Positions 44,019 to 52,590 of a stretch of DNA of 64,000 nt are shown here, piece after piece. Source of the stretch: Bacteroidota bacterium (GTDB taxonomy: Bacteria > Bacteroidota > Bacteroidia > UBA4408). The translations under genes and the position numbers were made by a program. The stretch lies in contig JADKHO010000002.1 in the NCBI GenBank assembly GCA_016721765.1, positions 1 to 64,000 on the forward strand, given 5' to 3'. The notes beneath the pieces are model-generated. The model was given only the letters and a program-made list of their open reading frames with translations. It was not told the DNA's origin and did no database searches. Numbering within the stretch: position 1 is the stretch's first letter; every line of letters starts with the position of its first letter.

Positions 44019-44048
44019 TTGCACAAAGCTTACAATTTTCTATTTTTG
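44019..44048 (+). promoter_or_regulatory. tRNA-Ser promoter (TTG-N19-TATTTTTG)
   Basis: TTG at 44019-44021 and TATTTTTG at 44041-44048 have exactly the 19-bp spacer of the Bacteroidota consensus. The tRNA begins 14 bp after the -7 box. Confidence 0.75.
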
Positions 44049-44062
44049 CACACCCAAAATTT

Positions 44063-44149
<87 letters not shown>

Positions 44150-44165
44150 CTGAATAGTTGAACAG

Positions 44166-44194
44166 ATCCGCTTTAGGCGGATTTTGTTTTTTTT
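44166..44194 (+). terminator. terminator after tRNA-Ser
   Basis: ATCCGC pairs with GCGGAT around TTTAG, followed by TTTGTTTTTTTT. It lies 16 bp after the tRNA end. Confidence 0.7.
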
Positions 44195-44208
44195 AAGGTA
44201 GCCATACT

Positions 44209-44240
44209 TTGTTTTATTTCTATTCAGAAGATTACCTTTG
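44209..44240 (+). promoter_or_regulatory. bshA promoter (TTG-N21-TACCTTTG)
   Basis: TTG at 44209-44211 and TACCTTTG at 44233-44240, with a 21-bp spacer; the -7 box ends 22 bp before the bshA ATG. Confidence 0.6.
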
Positions 44241-44262
44241 GTAAATAATTGTGCATTAATTT

Positions 44263-45399
44263 ATGAAAATCGGAATTGTGTGTTACCCCACCTTTGGCGG
44301 TAGCGGAGTAGTGGCCACAGAGCTTGGTATTGAGCTGGCCAACAAAGGTCATCAGATTCATTTTATTTCGTACAGTCAACCGGTGCGGCTTGATTTTGTT
44401 TCGGAGAATATATTTTATCATGAAGTGGCGGTTTCCGATTATCCTTTATTTGATTACCAGCCTTACGAACTGGTGCTTTCGAGCAAACTGGTGGATGTAG
44501 TGAAATACGAGAAGTTGGATTTATTGCACGTGCATTATGCCATTCCACATGCATCAGCAGCGTACATGGCAAAGCAAATATTGGCATCTCAAGGCATACA
44601 TATTCCATTTATTACAACACTTCACGGTACCGATATTACCTTGGTTGGACGGGATGCCTCCTTTGAACCGGTAATTACTTTTGCCATCAATCAATCCGAT
44701 GCGGTTACCTCTGTATCGGAGAGTTTAAAGGCCGATACCTTTAAACATTTTGCAGTAACCCGCGAAATTGAGGTGATTCCAAATTTTGTAAAAATATCGG
44801 ATTACGAAAAGCATAGCTCCGACTGCAGTCACGAACTCTTTGCTCCTAAAGGCGAGAAGGTGGTCATGCACATTTCGAATTTTAGGAAAGTAAAGCGGGT
44901 TGAGGATGTGTTGCATGTGTTTGATAAATTGAGAAAGGTAATTCCTGCAAAATTAATTATGGTGGGAGATGGCCCTGAGCGTGCTAATATTGAAAGAATG
45001 AGCAGGGAATTAGATTCCTTTAACGATATACGGATGATGGGGAAAGTTACGGATCCCATTCAAATTTTATCACGAGCAGATTTGTTTTTATTGCCTTCTG
45101 AAACCGAAAGTTTTGGATTGGCTGCTTTAGAAGCAATGGCGAGTAAAGTTCCCGTGATTTCGAGTAATACCGGTGGTTTGCCCGAAGTGAATGTGAATGG
45201 GTATTCGGGTTATTTGTGCGATGTGGGTGATGTGGATGCCATGGTGCAGCATGCTATTTCTATTTTGAAAGATGAGAAGGTGCTTGCACAATTTAAGCAC
45301 AATGCTTTTGAACAGGCTAAGAAGTTTGATATTGCAGCCATTTTGCCGCTTTATGAAGCGCTTTATGACCGGGTTTTAAAGAAAGCGCATGCGCATTAG
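44263..45399 (+). CDS. bshA: N-acetyl-alpha-D-glucosaminyl L-malate synthase
   Basis: A 378-aa GT4 glycosyltransferase that joins GlcNAc from UDP-GlcNAc to L-malate, the first step of bacillithiol synthesis. The start MKIGIVCYPTFGGSGVVATELG is the family hallmark. Also seen: HVHYAIPHASAAYMAKQIL, TLHGTDITLVGRD, GDGPERANIE and the nucleotide-sugar motif SETESFGLAALEAMASKVPVISSNTGGLPEV (EX7E type). Bacteroidota use bacillithiol, so the role is expected. The other bsh genes are not adjacent. It has its own promoter and is preceded by the tRNA-Ser gene. Confidence 0.95.
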   Translation: MKIGIVCYPTFGGSGVVATELGIELANKGHQIHFISYSQPVRLDFVSENIFYHEVAVSDYPLFDYQPYELVLSSKLVDVVKYEKLDLLHVHYAIPHASAAYMAKQILASQGIHIPFITTLHGTDITLVGRDASFEPVITFAINQSDAVTSVSESLKADTFKHFAVTREIEVIPNFVKISDYEKHSSDCSHELFAPKGEKVVMHISNFRKVKRVEDVLHVFDKLRKVIPAKLIMVGDGPERANIERMSRELDSFNDIRMMGKVTDPIQILSRADLFLLPSETESFGLAALEAMASKVPVISSNTGGLPEVNVNGYSGYLCDVGDVDAMVQHAISILKDEKVLAQFKHNAFEQAKKFDIAAILPLYEALYDRVLKKAHAH

Positions 45400-45794
45400 T
45401 TCGCTTTCAACTGATTGTTATAGGCATTAATTTTATTTGCTGAAAGCTATTGTTGACAGTACTTTCAAGGAGCATTTCTTACTTTTTACTTGATAAAAAA
45501 GTAAGCAAAAAATCAAGTCTGATGAGCAATTGGCTAAAATTTAAATTCATTTTTTCACGCAACCCAAGCGCTCGACATATTCTGTAAAAGGAAAATATTT
45601 AATTTGCTCGCTCGAGGATTGCTTACACAGGGCCCGCGCTTAAAAATGAATTTAAATTTCTTAACGCCAATTTCTCATAGGCCGGTCCTTTTCGATTTTA
45701 AAGCAATTTGAAAATTGGATAGCCTATAAAAATATTCATCCTTTTAAAGAAGGAGGTGGAATATAGCTAGGTGTGCGGAATTTATTTATGATAG
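45400..45794. other. intergenic region with a hairpin-forming repeat element
   Basis: No gene is visible in these 395 bp between convergent bshA and the SUI1-family gene. It contains the dispersed repeat copy at 45470-45549 and the long inverted repeat 45519-45680. The rest (45681-45794) is AT-rich. Confidence 0.7.
45470..45680. repeat. dispersed repeat with long inverted arms
   Basis: The left arm (about 45519-45560) and right arm (about 45636-45680) are imperfect reverse complements: both hold AATTGGC, then AATTTAAATTCATTTTT, then a GC-ending (ACGC versus GCGC). About 75 nt separate them, with a locally GC-rich stretch (CTCGCTCGAGG, GGGCCCGCGC). The segment 45470-45549 matches 12271-12349 on the opposite strand, so the left half occurs at two sites 33 kb apart, each between convergent genes. 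Confidence 0.75.
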
Positions 45795-46133
45795 TTAGCC
45801 ACCAATCTTTTTTACTTTGTAACCATCTTTGGTGAGCAGTTCTAAAATTTTATCGCGAAAATCGCCTTGGATTAAAATTTCTCCTTCCTTTGCAGTTCCA
45901 CCCACTCCGCATTTTGTTTTAAGTTTTTTACCAAGTTCATTTAAATCGTCTGAACTCCCAATAAAACCGGTAATTAGCGTAACTGATTTTCCTGCTCTTT
46001 GCTTTTTATCAAGTTGAATTCTTAAGTTTTGTTGCTGCGGCGGAAGGGTGTTTTGTTCAGCAGCTTCATCCGATTGATACTTAAAATTAGGGTTGGTGGA
46101 ATACACCACGTTGATGCGTTCTTTGTTTTTCAT
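45795..46133 (-). CDS. SUI1/eIF1-like translation factor (YciH family)
   Basis: A 112-aa protein. After a charged N-terminus of about 35 residues comes the SUI1 fold: LRIQLDKKQRAGKSVTLITGF, then LNELGKKLKTKCGVGGTAKEGEILIQGD and a C-terminal FRDKILELLTKDGYKVKKIGG, matching bacterial YciH and eukaryotic eIF1. It is thought to affect start-codon selection, though the bacterial role is not well established. It lies 11 bp after the lipid kinase gene in the same operon, with the LTA synthase-family gene first. Confidence 0.9.
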   Translation of the reverse strand: MKNKERINVVYSTNPNFKYQSDEAAEQNTLPPQQQNLRIQLDKKQRAGKSVTLITGFIGSSDDLNELGKKLKTKCGVGGTAKEGEILIQGDFRDKILELLTKDGYKVKKIGG

Positions 46134-46144
46134 AAGCCAAAATT

Positions 46145-47017
46145 TTAGGGCACTAACACAGCCAAAGATAAGGGTAAAACTTCAAAAGTAATTTCTGAAT
46201 CAGTTTCAATTGCCTCTCCATCTAAGTGGATTTTTCCGGAAGGTGCCACAACTTTTATTTTTGACGATGAATAGTGATGATAGTAACTTGAGTCTTTCAA
46301 ACTTTTATTAAATAAGCGAAAAGCTGCGCTTGGCAAGAGGTAGAAAGGTATTTTTTTTAACAGAACAAGCTCTATTTTTCCATCCTGTATATTCGACAGC
46401 GGCGAAATAGTGGCATTGTTTCCATATTGGGATGCATTGGCAACACTAAAAATAAATGCTTTCTCAATGTGATTTTTATTGTTTATTTCGAACGAAAAAG
46501 ATTGTTCTTTGGATTGAAAATAATGGTTAAAAATAATTTTCACGTAGCTCATAAGCCCTCTCTTGCCATAGTCAGCAAAAAGATGTGCTACTTGCGCATC
46601 AAAGCCTAGGCCTGCTATATTAACAAAAATATTTTCGTTTGCCTTTACTGAATCTGAAAGTATAAAATTTCCATTACGTATTACTTCCAACGATTTTGTA
46701 ATGTCCATCGGTATTCCCAGATGCCGCGCAAAACCGTTACCTGAGCCGCAAGGAACAATTCCGAGTTTTACGCCACTGTGAATTAATCCGCAACTCACTT
46801 CATTCACCGAACCATCCCCACCAATGGCTACAACGGTATCGTACTTTTCGAGCACAGCGTTACGGCTTAGTGTGGTAGCATGTTTGGCGTGTGTGGTGTA
46901 TTTTATTTCTACCTCAAAATCGTGCGAGCTGAATAGTTTCGCAATAAGCGGCTCGACCACTTTTTGTTTGCCAATTCCGGAAATAGGATTTATGATGAAG
47001 CAAATTTTTTTCCGCAT
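46145..47017 (-). CDS. diacylglycerol/lipid kinase family protein
   Basis: A 290-aa DagK-fold lipid kinase. The start KICFIINPISGIGKQ, the ATP motif VAIGGDGSVNEVSCGLIHSG and the loop IVPCGSGNGFARHLG are diagnostic. SDSVKANENIFVNIAGLGFDAQVAHLF and KIHLDGEAIETD follow in the usual order. It would phosphorylate a diacylglycerol- or sphingosine-like lipid at the inner membrane. The gene begins 1 bp after the upstream LTA synthase-family stop, so co-transcription is likely; DAG released by such transferases could be its substrate. Confidence 0.9.
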   Translation of the reverse strand: MRKKICFIINPISGIGKQKVVEPLIAKLFSSHDFEVEIKYTTHAKHATTLSRNAVLEKYDTVVAIGGDGSVNEVSCGLIHSGVKLGIVPCGSGNGFARHLGIPMDITKSLEVIRNGNFILSDSVKANENIFVNIAGLGFDAQVAHLFADYGKRGLMSYVKIIFNHYFQSKEQSFSFEINNKNHIEKAFIFSVANASQYGNNATISPLSNIQDGKIELVLLKKIPFYLLPSAAFRLFNKSLKDSSYYHHYSSSKIKVVAPSGKIHLDGEAIETDSEITFEVLPLSLAVLVP

Positions 47018-47018
47018 T

Positions 47019-48914
47019 TTACTTTGCTGATTTAGCAGTCATTTGATTGTGAATGAGTGCCGCATTAAAATGTTGTAAATAAGCTTTCAAGTGCTTCTCT
47101 TGCTCCATTTGCGCGATATTGTCCGGTGTGCTGATATTGTTCTGCAACAGGCTATCCATACTTAAATCGTAATATGCATTGGTTTTTTCACCATCAAAAT
47201 GAAGTGCATGTTTTGCATGAATGTACTGATAAATTCCATTCAGGTAATTGATGTTGAAATGATTTTGTACCGTGTCAAACACACTGTTCCCATATGAAAA
47301 ATAAGATTCGTTATAATTAAGCGCAGCTAATACACTCGGTAGAATATCTATTTGTTGGGTTATTTCATTTGACTTTCCAGTCATAGAGTTATCAGCTTTG
47401 TAAAACAAAATTGGAATGGAATAACTTCCGATTTTACCTTGGTAATATGGAGTTTCAGCTAAAGAAGTGTGGTCGGCAGTAATCACAAAAAGTGTATTCT
47501 TAAACCAATCCATTCGACTGGCGAGTGCAAAAAATTGAGCTAATGCATAATCGGTATATCCAATGCTGGCGTGAATTTCGAGTGTCCCCTTGGGGAATTT
47601 ATTTTTATACTTTTCAGGAATTGGATAAGGATGATGGGAGGAAAGCGAAAAAATGGCACTGCAAAAAGGCTGATCCGTTTTTTGCAATTGTTGCGCAAAG
47701 TAGCGAAAGTAAGGCTCGTCGTAAATCCCCCAATTGCCATCAAAATCGGCTTCATTAGTATAATCACTTCGGCTGTAATAATTCGCGAATCCTGCTAGTT
47801 TGGCAAAGGCATCAAAACCCATTGTTCCCTTATTGCCGCCATGATAAAAAGAAGTGGTGTATCCTTTTCGCTGCAAAAGAGCACCTAGTCCATCGATTTG
47901 ATTGGAACCGTAAACAGAGGTGAGATAAGGATTTTCCATTAAAGAGGGAACACCTGCAAGCACTGCAGGTATGCCTTCAATGGATTTTTTACCGTTGGCG
48001 AAAGCATTTTCACATACAAATGAATGTGCTGCCAATGAATCTAAAAAAGGAGTATAGCCCTTACCATTATTAAAATAACCAATGTACTCTTTCGAAAAAC
48101 TTTCGAGAATGATTATAACTACATTTTGCTTTTTAAATTCTTTTGCATTTGCAGGATGTATGAAAGGAGCCAGCTTCTCGATTTCATCCTTTTTAAAATA
48201 GGTATATTCTACTAAATAATCCGAATTAATAGATTTTATGACAGCGAATGGAGTGTTCACTACTAAAGGAATATTGCGTGCATCGGTATATTCGGCGGCA
48301 TTAATTATGCGCAAGGGTTTAACTTGAATTCCGCCTCGAATGCCAATCAATACTAATGGCGCAACAATTATTAAGGTAATTGTTTCTCCCAAAAAATTAA
48401 TCCATCTATTCATTTTTAGCGGCGCAGCTTCTGTTCTTTTTGGGAAAAATTTATAGAGCAAAAACACCATTCCTATCCAAATAAGCAAAATGTACCAATA
48501 ATCTATAAGATACTGTGGCAAAAGGTTTCCGACATCGTCGCGTATAAAAAACAATTCGGCAGTGGTGCGCTTTAAAGTAAATTTAAAGTAAGAAAAATCA
48601 ATACAATTCAGCAACAAGCCAAGTGCATTGCTAAGGGCAAAAAAATGTTTCAAAAATTGCTGATAGTGTTTGTTCGCTTTATTTATCAGCGGAAGCAAAA
48701 CAAATAAGCAAAAAACTGCATTAATCATCAGCAATACTGATAAGTCATAACGCAATCCTGCCAAAAAAATCAGGCAAAGCTCGCCAACAGAAAGGTGAGA
48801 AAAGTAGGAGAAATTGAATCCATAAAATAAAAAACGACACAAACTGTATAAAAGCATCCCAAGCAATAGGCTTTTAAGCAGCTGTTTTAGCGATGAAAGG
48901 GATGAATTCATCAT
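47019..48914 (-). CDS. LTA synthase-family membrane sulfatase-like transferase (second copy)
   Basis: A 631-aa protein with about five N-terminal helices (to residue 195) and a periplasmic alkaline-phosphatase-fold domain. Glu271 lies in IIILESFSKEYIG and the Asp-His pair in VITADHTSLAETPYY. At the place of the LtaS Thr nucleophile it has Ser311 in ANGKKSIEGIP, unlike the Thr312 of the other copy at 34273-36108. It heads an operon with the lipid kinase (1 bp) and SUI1-family gene. A phospholipid headgroup transfer producing diacylglycerol is a reasonable inference given the kinase partner. Confidence 0.87.
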   Translation of the reverse strand: MMNSSLSSLKQLLKSLLLGMLLYSLCRFLFYGFNFSYFSHLSVGELCLIFLAGLRYDLSVLLMINAVFCLFVLLPLINKANKHYQQFLKHFFALSNALGLLLNCIDFSYFKFTLKRTTAELFFIRDDVGNLLPQYLIDYWYILLIWIGMVFLLYKFFPKRTEAAPLKMNRWINFLGETITLIIVAPLVLIGIRGGIQVKPLRIINAAEYTDARNIPLVVNTPFAVIKSINSDYLVEYTYFKKDEIEKLAPFIHPANAKEFKKQNVVIIILESFSKEYIGYFNNGKGYTPFLDSLAAHSFVCENAFANGKKSIEGIPAVLAGVPSLMENPYLTSVYGSNQIDGLGALLQRKGYTTSFYHGGNKGTMGFDAFAKLAGFANYYSRSDYTNEADFDGNWGIYDEPYFRYFAQQLQKTDQPFCSAIFSLSSHHPYPIPEKYKNKFPKGTLEIHASIGYTDYALAQFFALASRMDWFKNTLFVITADHTSLAETPYYQGKIGSYSIPILFYKADNSMTGKSNEITQQIDILPSVLAALNYNESYFSYGNSVFDTVQNHFNINYLNGIYQYIHAKHALHFDGEKTNAYYDLSMDSLLQNNISTPDNIAQMEQEKHLKAYLQHFNAALIHNQMTAKSAK

Positions 48915-48928
48915 GGTGTGCGTGTGAA

Positions 48929-50143
48929 TTAATTCATCGATTTTTCGAAAGCGTAATCCGACAAGTATTCAAAGCGTGGCATTAATTTACCCTGGTTAGC
49001 AATCGTAGCGCGCTCAATTATCTTTGCATCATCTGTAATAATAAGTGCGGGAAGCACTTTGTCAATTAATTCTTTTCCAAAATCTTCGGATGCATTGCGT
49101 GGTAATTCGCAGGGTAAATTATCCACAGCCATTACCGTAATTGTATTGTTATTAAAGGGATCTCCTTCTGTTTCGGTAAGCGGATTATAACCGTAGAACT
49201 TATCCTCAATGGTGCTGGCATGCGTTGTAGAAGGAATTGAACCATTAATATCGCAGGTAACATCTGCAATAACACTAATTCTGAAATCGCGCGAACGCAT
49301 ATCCTTTTTAGTAAATAATACCGGTGCAGCCGGAGCCCAGTAGGAGCAATGAATTAATAAATCGCAATGCTTGGTATATTTTGTAAAAGTGCCTCTGAAC
49401 TTTTCAGGATGCTTATAAAACTGTTCGGTATTCCAGGCTGAACCATCAATGGGCTCGTTGTAATTGTTCGAATGCAGTTGAACATAAGTAGGCTCGCGGA
49501 ATGAATAATGCGTAAACTCAAAAGGCGTAATGCGGCGAATTTGCAAGGCACCCAGCATTTCAATTGCACCATTAGCAACGCGACCATTGCCCGTTACCAC
49601 AATTTTAATGTTAGGCAAGCGCACTTTATCGTACTCGGCTTTTAGTTCTTCTCTATCGTGACACAAGTGAGCCGGTTTTAAATCAAACAAGTTGTATTTT
49701 TTCCCATAACCTAAAATACCGTTGTAAGTACCTACAATTCCTGCATAATGACCAAATCCTATAATGCGATTATGCTCTTCATCGGTGAGGCATTCATAAT
49801 CGATTAATTTAACTTTATTTTTAATTGCGGTCTGCAGCAGCTTTTGATTGTGAGCTTGCTTCTTAATGGTATGTGAAAAAAATAAATATGTTTTTTCTGG
49901 AATCAAAAATTGGGGTGGTACTTCTTTAATACCAATTAAAATATCGCATTCACTCACATCTTCCTGCAAGGTAATACCAAGTCGATTGTACTCCTCATTA
50001 CTGTAGGAGCGAAAGTCGCTTGGTTGAACAAATAGTTTAATATTTTTAAAAATGGATTCTATGTACACGCATTGATCGGGTGTAAAGGGTACACGTTTAT
50101 CGTGCGGGATTTTTTCTTCTCGAAGTATTCCTATCTTAATCAT
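48929..50143 (-). CDS. AlaDH/PNT-family dehydrogenase (saccharopine dehydrogenase-like)
   Basis: A 404-aa NAD(P)-dependent oxidoreductase. The N-terminal KIGILREEKIPHDKRVPFTPDQC matches alanine dehydrogenase/transhydrogenase N domains and the lysine-forming saccharopine dehydrogenases. A substrate-region loop (GFGHYAGIVGTYNGILGYGKKY) and the nucleotide-binding segment IKIVVTGNGRVANGAIEMLGA follow, then VIADVTCDINGSIPSTTHAST. The closest role may be saccharopine- or amino-acid-linked oxidation, but the substrate is uncertain. It has a perfect promoter (TTG-N19-TATCTTTG) and is probably transcribed alone or with the LTA synthase-family gene 14 bp downstream. Confidence 0.8.
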   Translation of the reverse strand: MIKIGILREEKIPHDKRVPFTPDQCVYIESIFKNIKLFVQPSDFRSYSNEEYNRLGITLQEDVSECDILIGIKEVPPQFLIPEKTYLFFSHTIKKQAHNQKLLQTAIKNKVKLIDYECLTDEEHNRIIGFGHYAGIVGTYNGILGYGKKYNLFDLKPAHLCHDREELKAEYDKVRLPNIKIVVTGNGRVANGAIEMLGALQIRRITPFEFTHYSFREPTYVQLHSNNYNEPIDGSAWNTEQFYKHPEKFRGTFTKYTKHCDLLIHCSYWAPAAPVLFTKKDMRSRDFRISVIADVTCDINGSIPSTTHASTIEDKFYGYNPLTETEGDPFNNNTITVMAVDNLPCELPRNASEDFGKELIDKVLPALIITDDAKIIERATIANQGKLMPRFEYLSDYAFEKSMN

Positions 50144-50172
50144 GAAATTTTAGGCAATTTTTATAACGGGCG

Positions 50173-50202
50173 CAAAGATAGCAGAAATGGGCTAGGGGGC
50201 AA
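50173..50202 (-). promoter_or_regulatory. promoter of the AlaDH/PNT-family gene (TTG-N19-TATCTTTG)
   Basis: On the minus strand, TTG (50200-50202) and TATCTTTG (50173-50180) are 19 bp apart, the exact Bacteroidota spacing, with the -7 box 29 bp before the ATG. It may drive the whole downstream cluster to the SUI1-family gene. Confidence 0.7.
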
Positions 50203-50225
50203 ATTATGCTTTGCTGAGATTAATG

Positions 50226-52073
50226 TTAACGATACAAAGTTATAGTACCCTTTTTACGCGCTCTTTCGCCGCTCAGGAAAAAGCCATCAATGGTATACAC
50301 ATAAACACCTTCGGGAGCCGGAAAACCGCCCACTTTACCATCCCAGTTGCCACTAAGTGTATCCCAGCGCTTTGCCAGTTGGCCCCAGCGATCGTAGATG
50401 CTCACCACCGCACTTTTGAGGCAACCTTTTGGAATATAAAAAGTATCGTTTTTTAAATCGTTGTTCGGGGTAAAAGAGTTTGGAACAAAAAGTGAATTTT
50501 CGCTAAAGGCGATTTTAAGCGGAAGAATTTTGGTATCGCTGCATCCGGTATTTTTTGCTGTAAGCTGTAGGTTAAAGATATTTTGGGAAGTGTAGGTGTG
50601 AATAGGTGTCACATCCGAAGATAATTCACCATCTCCAAAATCCCAAAAATAGCTGAGTGAATTGGTGGAATTGTTTGTAAAGGAAAGAGAATAAGAATTA
50701 CAACTAGAATCAAGCGGAGCCACAGTAAAATCAGCCACAGGGGAGGTGTTTACATCAATTTTTACCGAGGCAGTTGCTACACAATTACCATTCGATGCCG
50801 TCAAAATAAACTCAGTTGTTACCAATGGTGAAACTTGCGGTGTTGCTTGATTGGAGGTAAATCCGGCAGGTAAACTGGTCCATCCAAAAACTGCTGCTCC
50901 ACCGGGATTACCATTAAGGGTATAGCTTTGCCCTTCGCATATTGCATCATCTGTACCTGCACTGGGAACCGGAGTTGCGCCCACGTAGACCGTAGCTGTA
51001 TCTGATTTTTTACAACCGTTTAACTCCGAGGTAAAAATATAGGCAGTGGTATCGGTTGGATTCACTGTATTGTTGAGCGTTGAGGAACTAAATCCAGGAG
51101 GAACACTGGACCAGGAAAATGCACTTCCATCGCCGTTGTTTGCGTTTAAATTAGCAGTTTGTCCGGAACAAATAACCGCGTCCAATCCGGCATTGTAGCC
51201 AGTCGGGAAGGGTTTTGGAGTAACTTTTAAGGTATCGGTGTATTCGCACACTTCCTGAAAAAAGATATCGTCTAAGGCAAAATCATTTCCGGAGCCGGTG
51301 GTGTTTTGATTCACAATGCAAATGGATGCGCTGGTGTTTGCGCCCGAATTCCATGTAGCCGCAAACAATGCCCAAGGTGCAGGTAAATTGCTGGATGCAG
51401 GCAATGGTTGTGGGGGCGGAGTGAAGGTGTTTTGAGTAGTAGAACCATTTAAAAACAAGGGAACCCCATTTATTGAAAACTGTAATACGGCCAATTCAGC
51501 GGTAAGCGTGCCTTTACAGGTTGCCACCCAAGTTGAAAAGTTATAATTTAAATTCGGTGTAACCGGAATTGTTTGGCACCAAACCGAGGTATTTGGATTT
51601 TGAGAACCATTCACCACCATCATGTTGCCCGTGCCGGTTGTAGTATGGTTTCCGAAAGAAGGAAAATTGGTATGCGCAATACTGGCATTGGTAGTTACCA
51701 AATAAGTACCGGCTGCTGATATTGGGCCAAAACTACCGCCTGTTCCCACAATGTAGCCACTAGTAAATCCGTTATTTCCGGAAGAAAAATTTCCATTTGT
51801 AACTTTATTGGTTCCCTTTCGGGTGACTTTGCAGTAGTAATTGCCATAGGCGTTTACGTTTCGCGTGGCAGTTGTAGTAGAGTTATCCCACAAATACGTT
51901 TGCGTAAATCCGGTGGCTGCTGCAGGTACAATTAAACTAAAATTAATTGGAACGCCTTGACAAATGGCGGTATCGTTGCCGAGAGAATAGGGGCAGGTTT
52001 GCGCAAATCCAAAAGAGCAAAGAACAAGAAGGGCGAAACTGAATAGCGCACTTTTAGTGAACTTATATTTCAT
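50226..52073 (-). CDS. secreted PKD/Ig-like protein with T9SS type B (gliding-associated) C-terminus
   Basis: A 615-aa secreted protein with a signal peptide (FSFALLVLCSFGFAQ, cleaved after AQ). After an N-terminal lectin-like beta region come Ig/PKD modules: two similar ones (CSGQTANLNANNGDGSAFSW and CEGQSYTLNGNPGGAAVFGW) and a PKD domain with SYFWDFGDGELSSDVTPIHTY. The C-terminus (FVPNSFTPNNDLKNDTFYI to KGTITLYR) is the type B (CHU_C) sorting domain found in SprB-like and other large T9SS proteins. It should reach the cell surface as an adhesin or structural protein. Confidence 0.88.
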   Translation of the reverse strand: MKYKFTKSALFSFALLVLCSFGFAQTCPYSLGNDTAICQGVPINFSLIVPAAATGFTQTYLWDNSTTTATRNVNAYGNYYCKVTRKGTNKVTNGNFSSGNNGFTSGYIVGTGGSFGPISAAGTYLVTTNASIAHTNFPSFGNHTTTGTGNMMVVNGSQNPNTSVWCQTIPVTPNLNYNFSTWVATCKGTLTAELAVLQFSINGVPLFLNGSTTQNTFTPPPQPLPASSNLPAPWALFAATWNSGANTSASICIVNQNTTGSGNDFALDDIFFQEVCEYTDTLKVTPKPFPTGYNAGLDAVICSGQTANLNANNGDGSAFSWSSVPPGFSSSTLNNTVNPTDTTAYIFTSELNGCKKSDTATVYVGATPVPSAGTDDAICEGQSYTLNGNPGGAAVFGWTSLPAGFTSNQATPQVSPLVTTEFILTASNGNCVATASVKIDVNTSPVADFTVAPLDSSCNSYSLSFTNNSTNSLSYFWDFGDGELSSDVTPIHTYTSQNIFNLQLTAKNTGCSDTKILPLKIAFSENSLFVPNSFTPNNDLKNDTFYIPKGCLKSAVVSIYDRWGQLAKRWDTLSGNWDGKVGGFPAPEGVYVYTIDGFFLSGERARKKGTITLYR

Positions 52074-52207
52074 TTGGGGTGTATACTTATTTTGGTTTTG
52101 CTTACAATATTACGGACAATTTTTCAGAATTAAAACTTAGGTATTACTTATGCCTAGTGCGCTTTAGCGATTTGATTAGGAAGAAAAATTAATCCGCCAA
52201 AATTCCG

Positions 52208-52215
52208 TATCTTTG
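52208..52215 (+). promoter_or_regulatory. -7 box of ssrA
   Basis: TATCTTTG matches TAnnTTTG and ends 10 bp before the predicted mature tmRNA 5' end. No -33 TTG at the usual spacing was found. Confidence 0.55.
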
Positions 52216-52225
52216 CACCACCAAT

Positions 52226-52590
52226 GGGGTCGTCAGGTTTCGACAGCGAGTGCGATTGGTGAGTAAGCATACCGAGTGTTGTGAATATGGCTCGAAAATC
52301 CTAATTCTCAAAATCTATAAATGGCGAGTCTAACTACGCCCTTGCTGCTTAATACTAGGTATTAACCAACAATGTTGCCCGGGAAGCTTCGCTTCACAGC
52401 GTTCCGGTAGCAGCATCACAAATGTGAAGCTGGTTTTTGCATGCTTCGATGCAGGAACGAGATAAAGAAGATAAGCAAGAGGTTGGTGTGTGAGTTTGCC
52501 TGCTTTTTGACGAAAATTAAAAATTCACTAAGTATGTAGAAGGCTTATTGATTCCTTGTTTGGACGAGGGTTCGATTCCCTCCGACTCCA
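52226..52590 (+). ncRNA. ssrA: transfer-messenger RNA
   Basis: A one-piece tmRNA that rescues stalled ribosomes. The 5' end GGGGTCGTCAGGTTTCGACA and the 3' tRNA-like part with GGTTCGATTCCCTCCGACTCC are diagnostic; the acceptor pairs GGGGTCG with CGACTCC. The tag reading frame ends GGC GAG TCT AAC TAC GCC CTT GCT GCT TAA (52323-52352), giving GESNYALAA, close to the usual Bacteroidota tag. CCA is not encoded. A serine recombinase gene on the other strand ends inside the 3' part (at 52517), marking this as an integration site. Confidence 0.95.
52517..52590. other. putative attachment-site region in the ssrA 3' end
   Basis: The tRNA-like 3' end of ssrA is shared with the last codons of the large serine recombinase gene on the other strand. 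Integrative elements often recombine inside ssrA 3' ends and restore them, so one att site is expected here. A matching direct repeat elsewhere in the window was looked for by eye and not found; the other end may lie beyond 64000. Confidence 0.45.

Noticed and set aside
43923..44024. Longer N-terminus for the substrate-binding lipoprotein
   Set aside because: It would bury the lipoprotein signal and overlap a TATATTTG box.
52517..52590. The recombinase tail GLVESEGIEPSSKQ as a functional motif
   Set aside because: It is the antisense of the ssrA 3' end, so it reflects location, not selected protein function.
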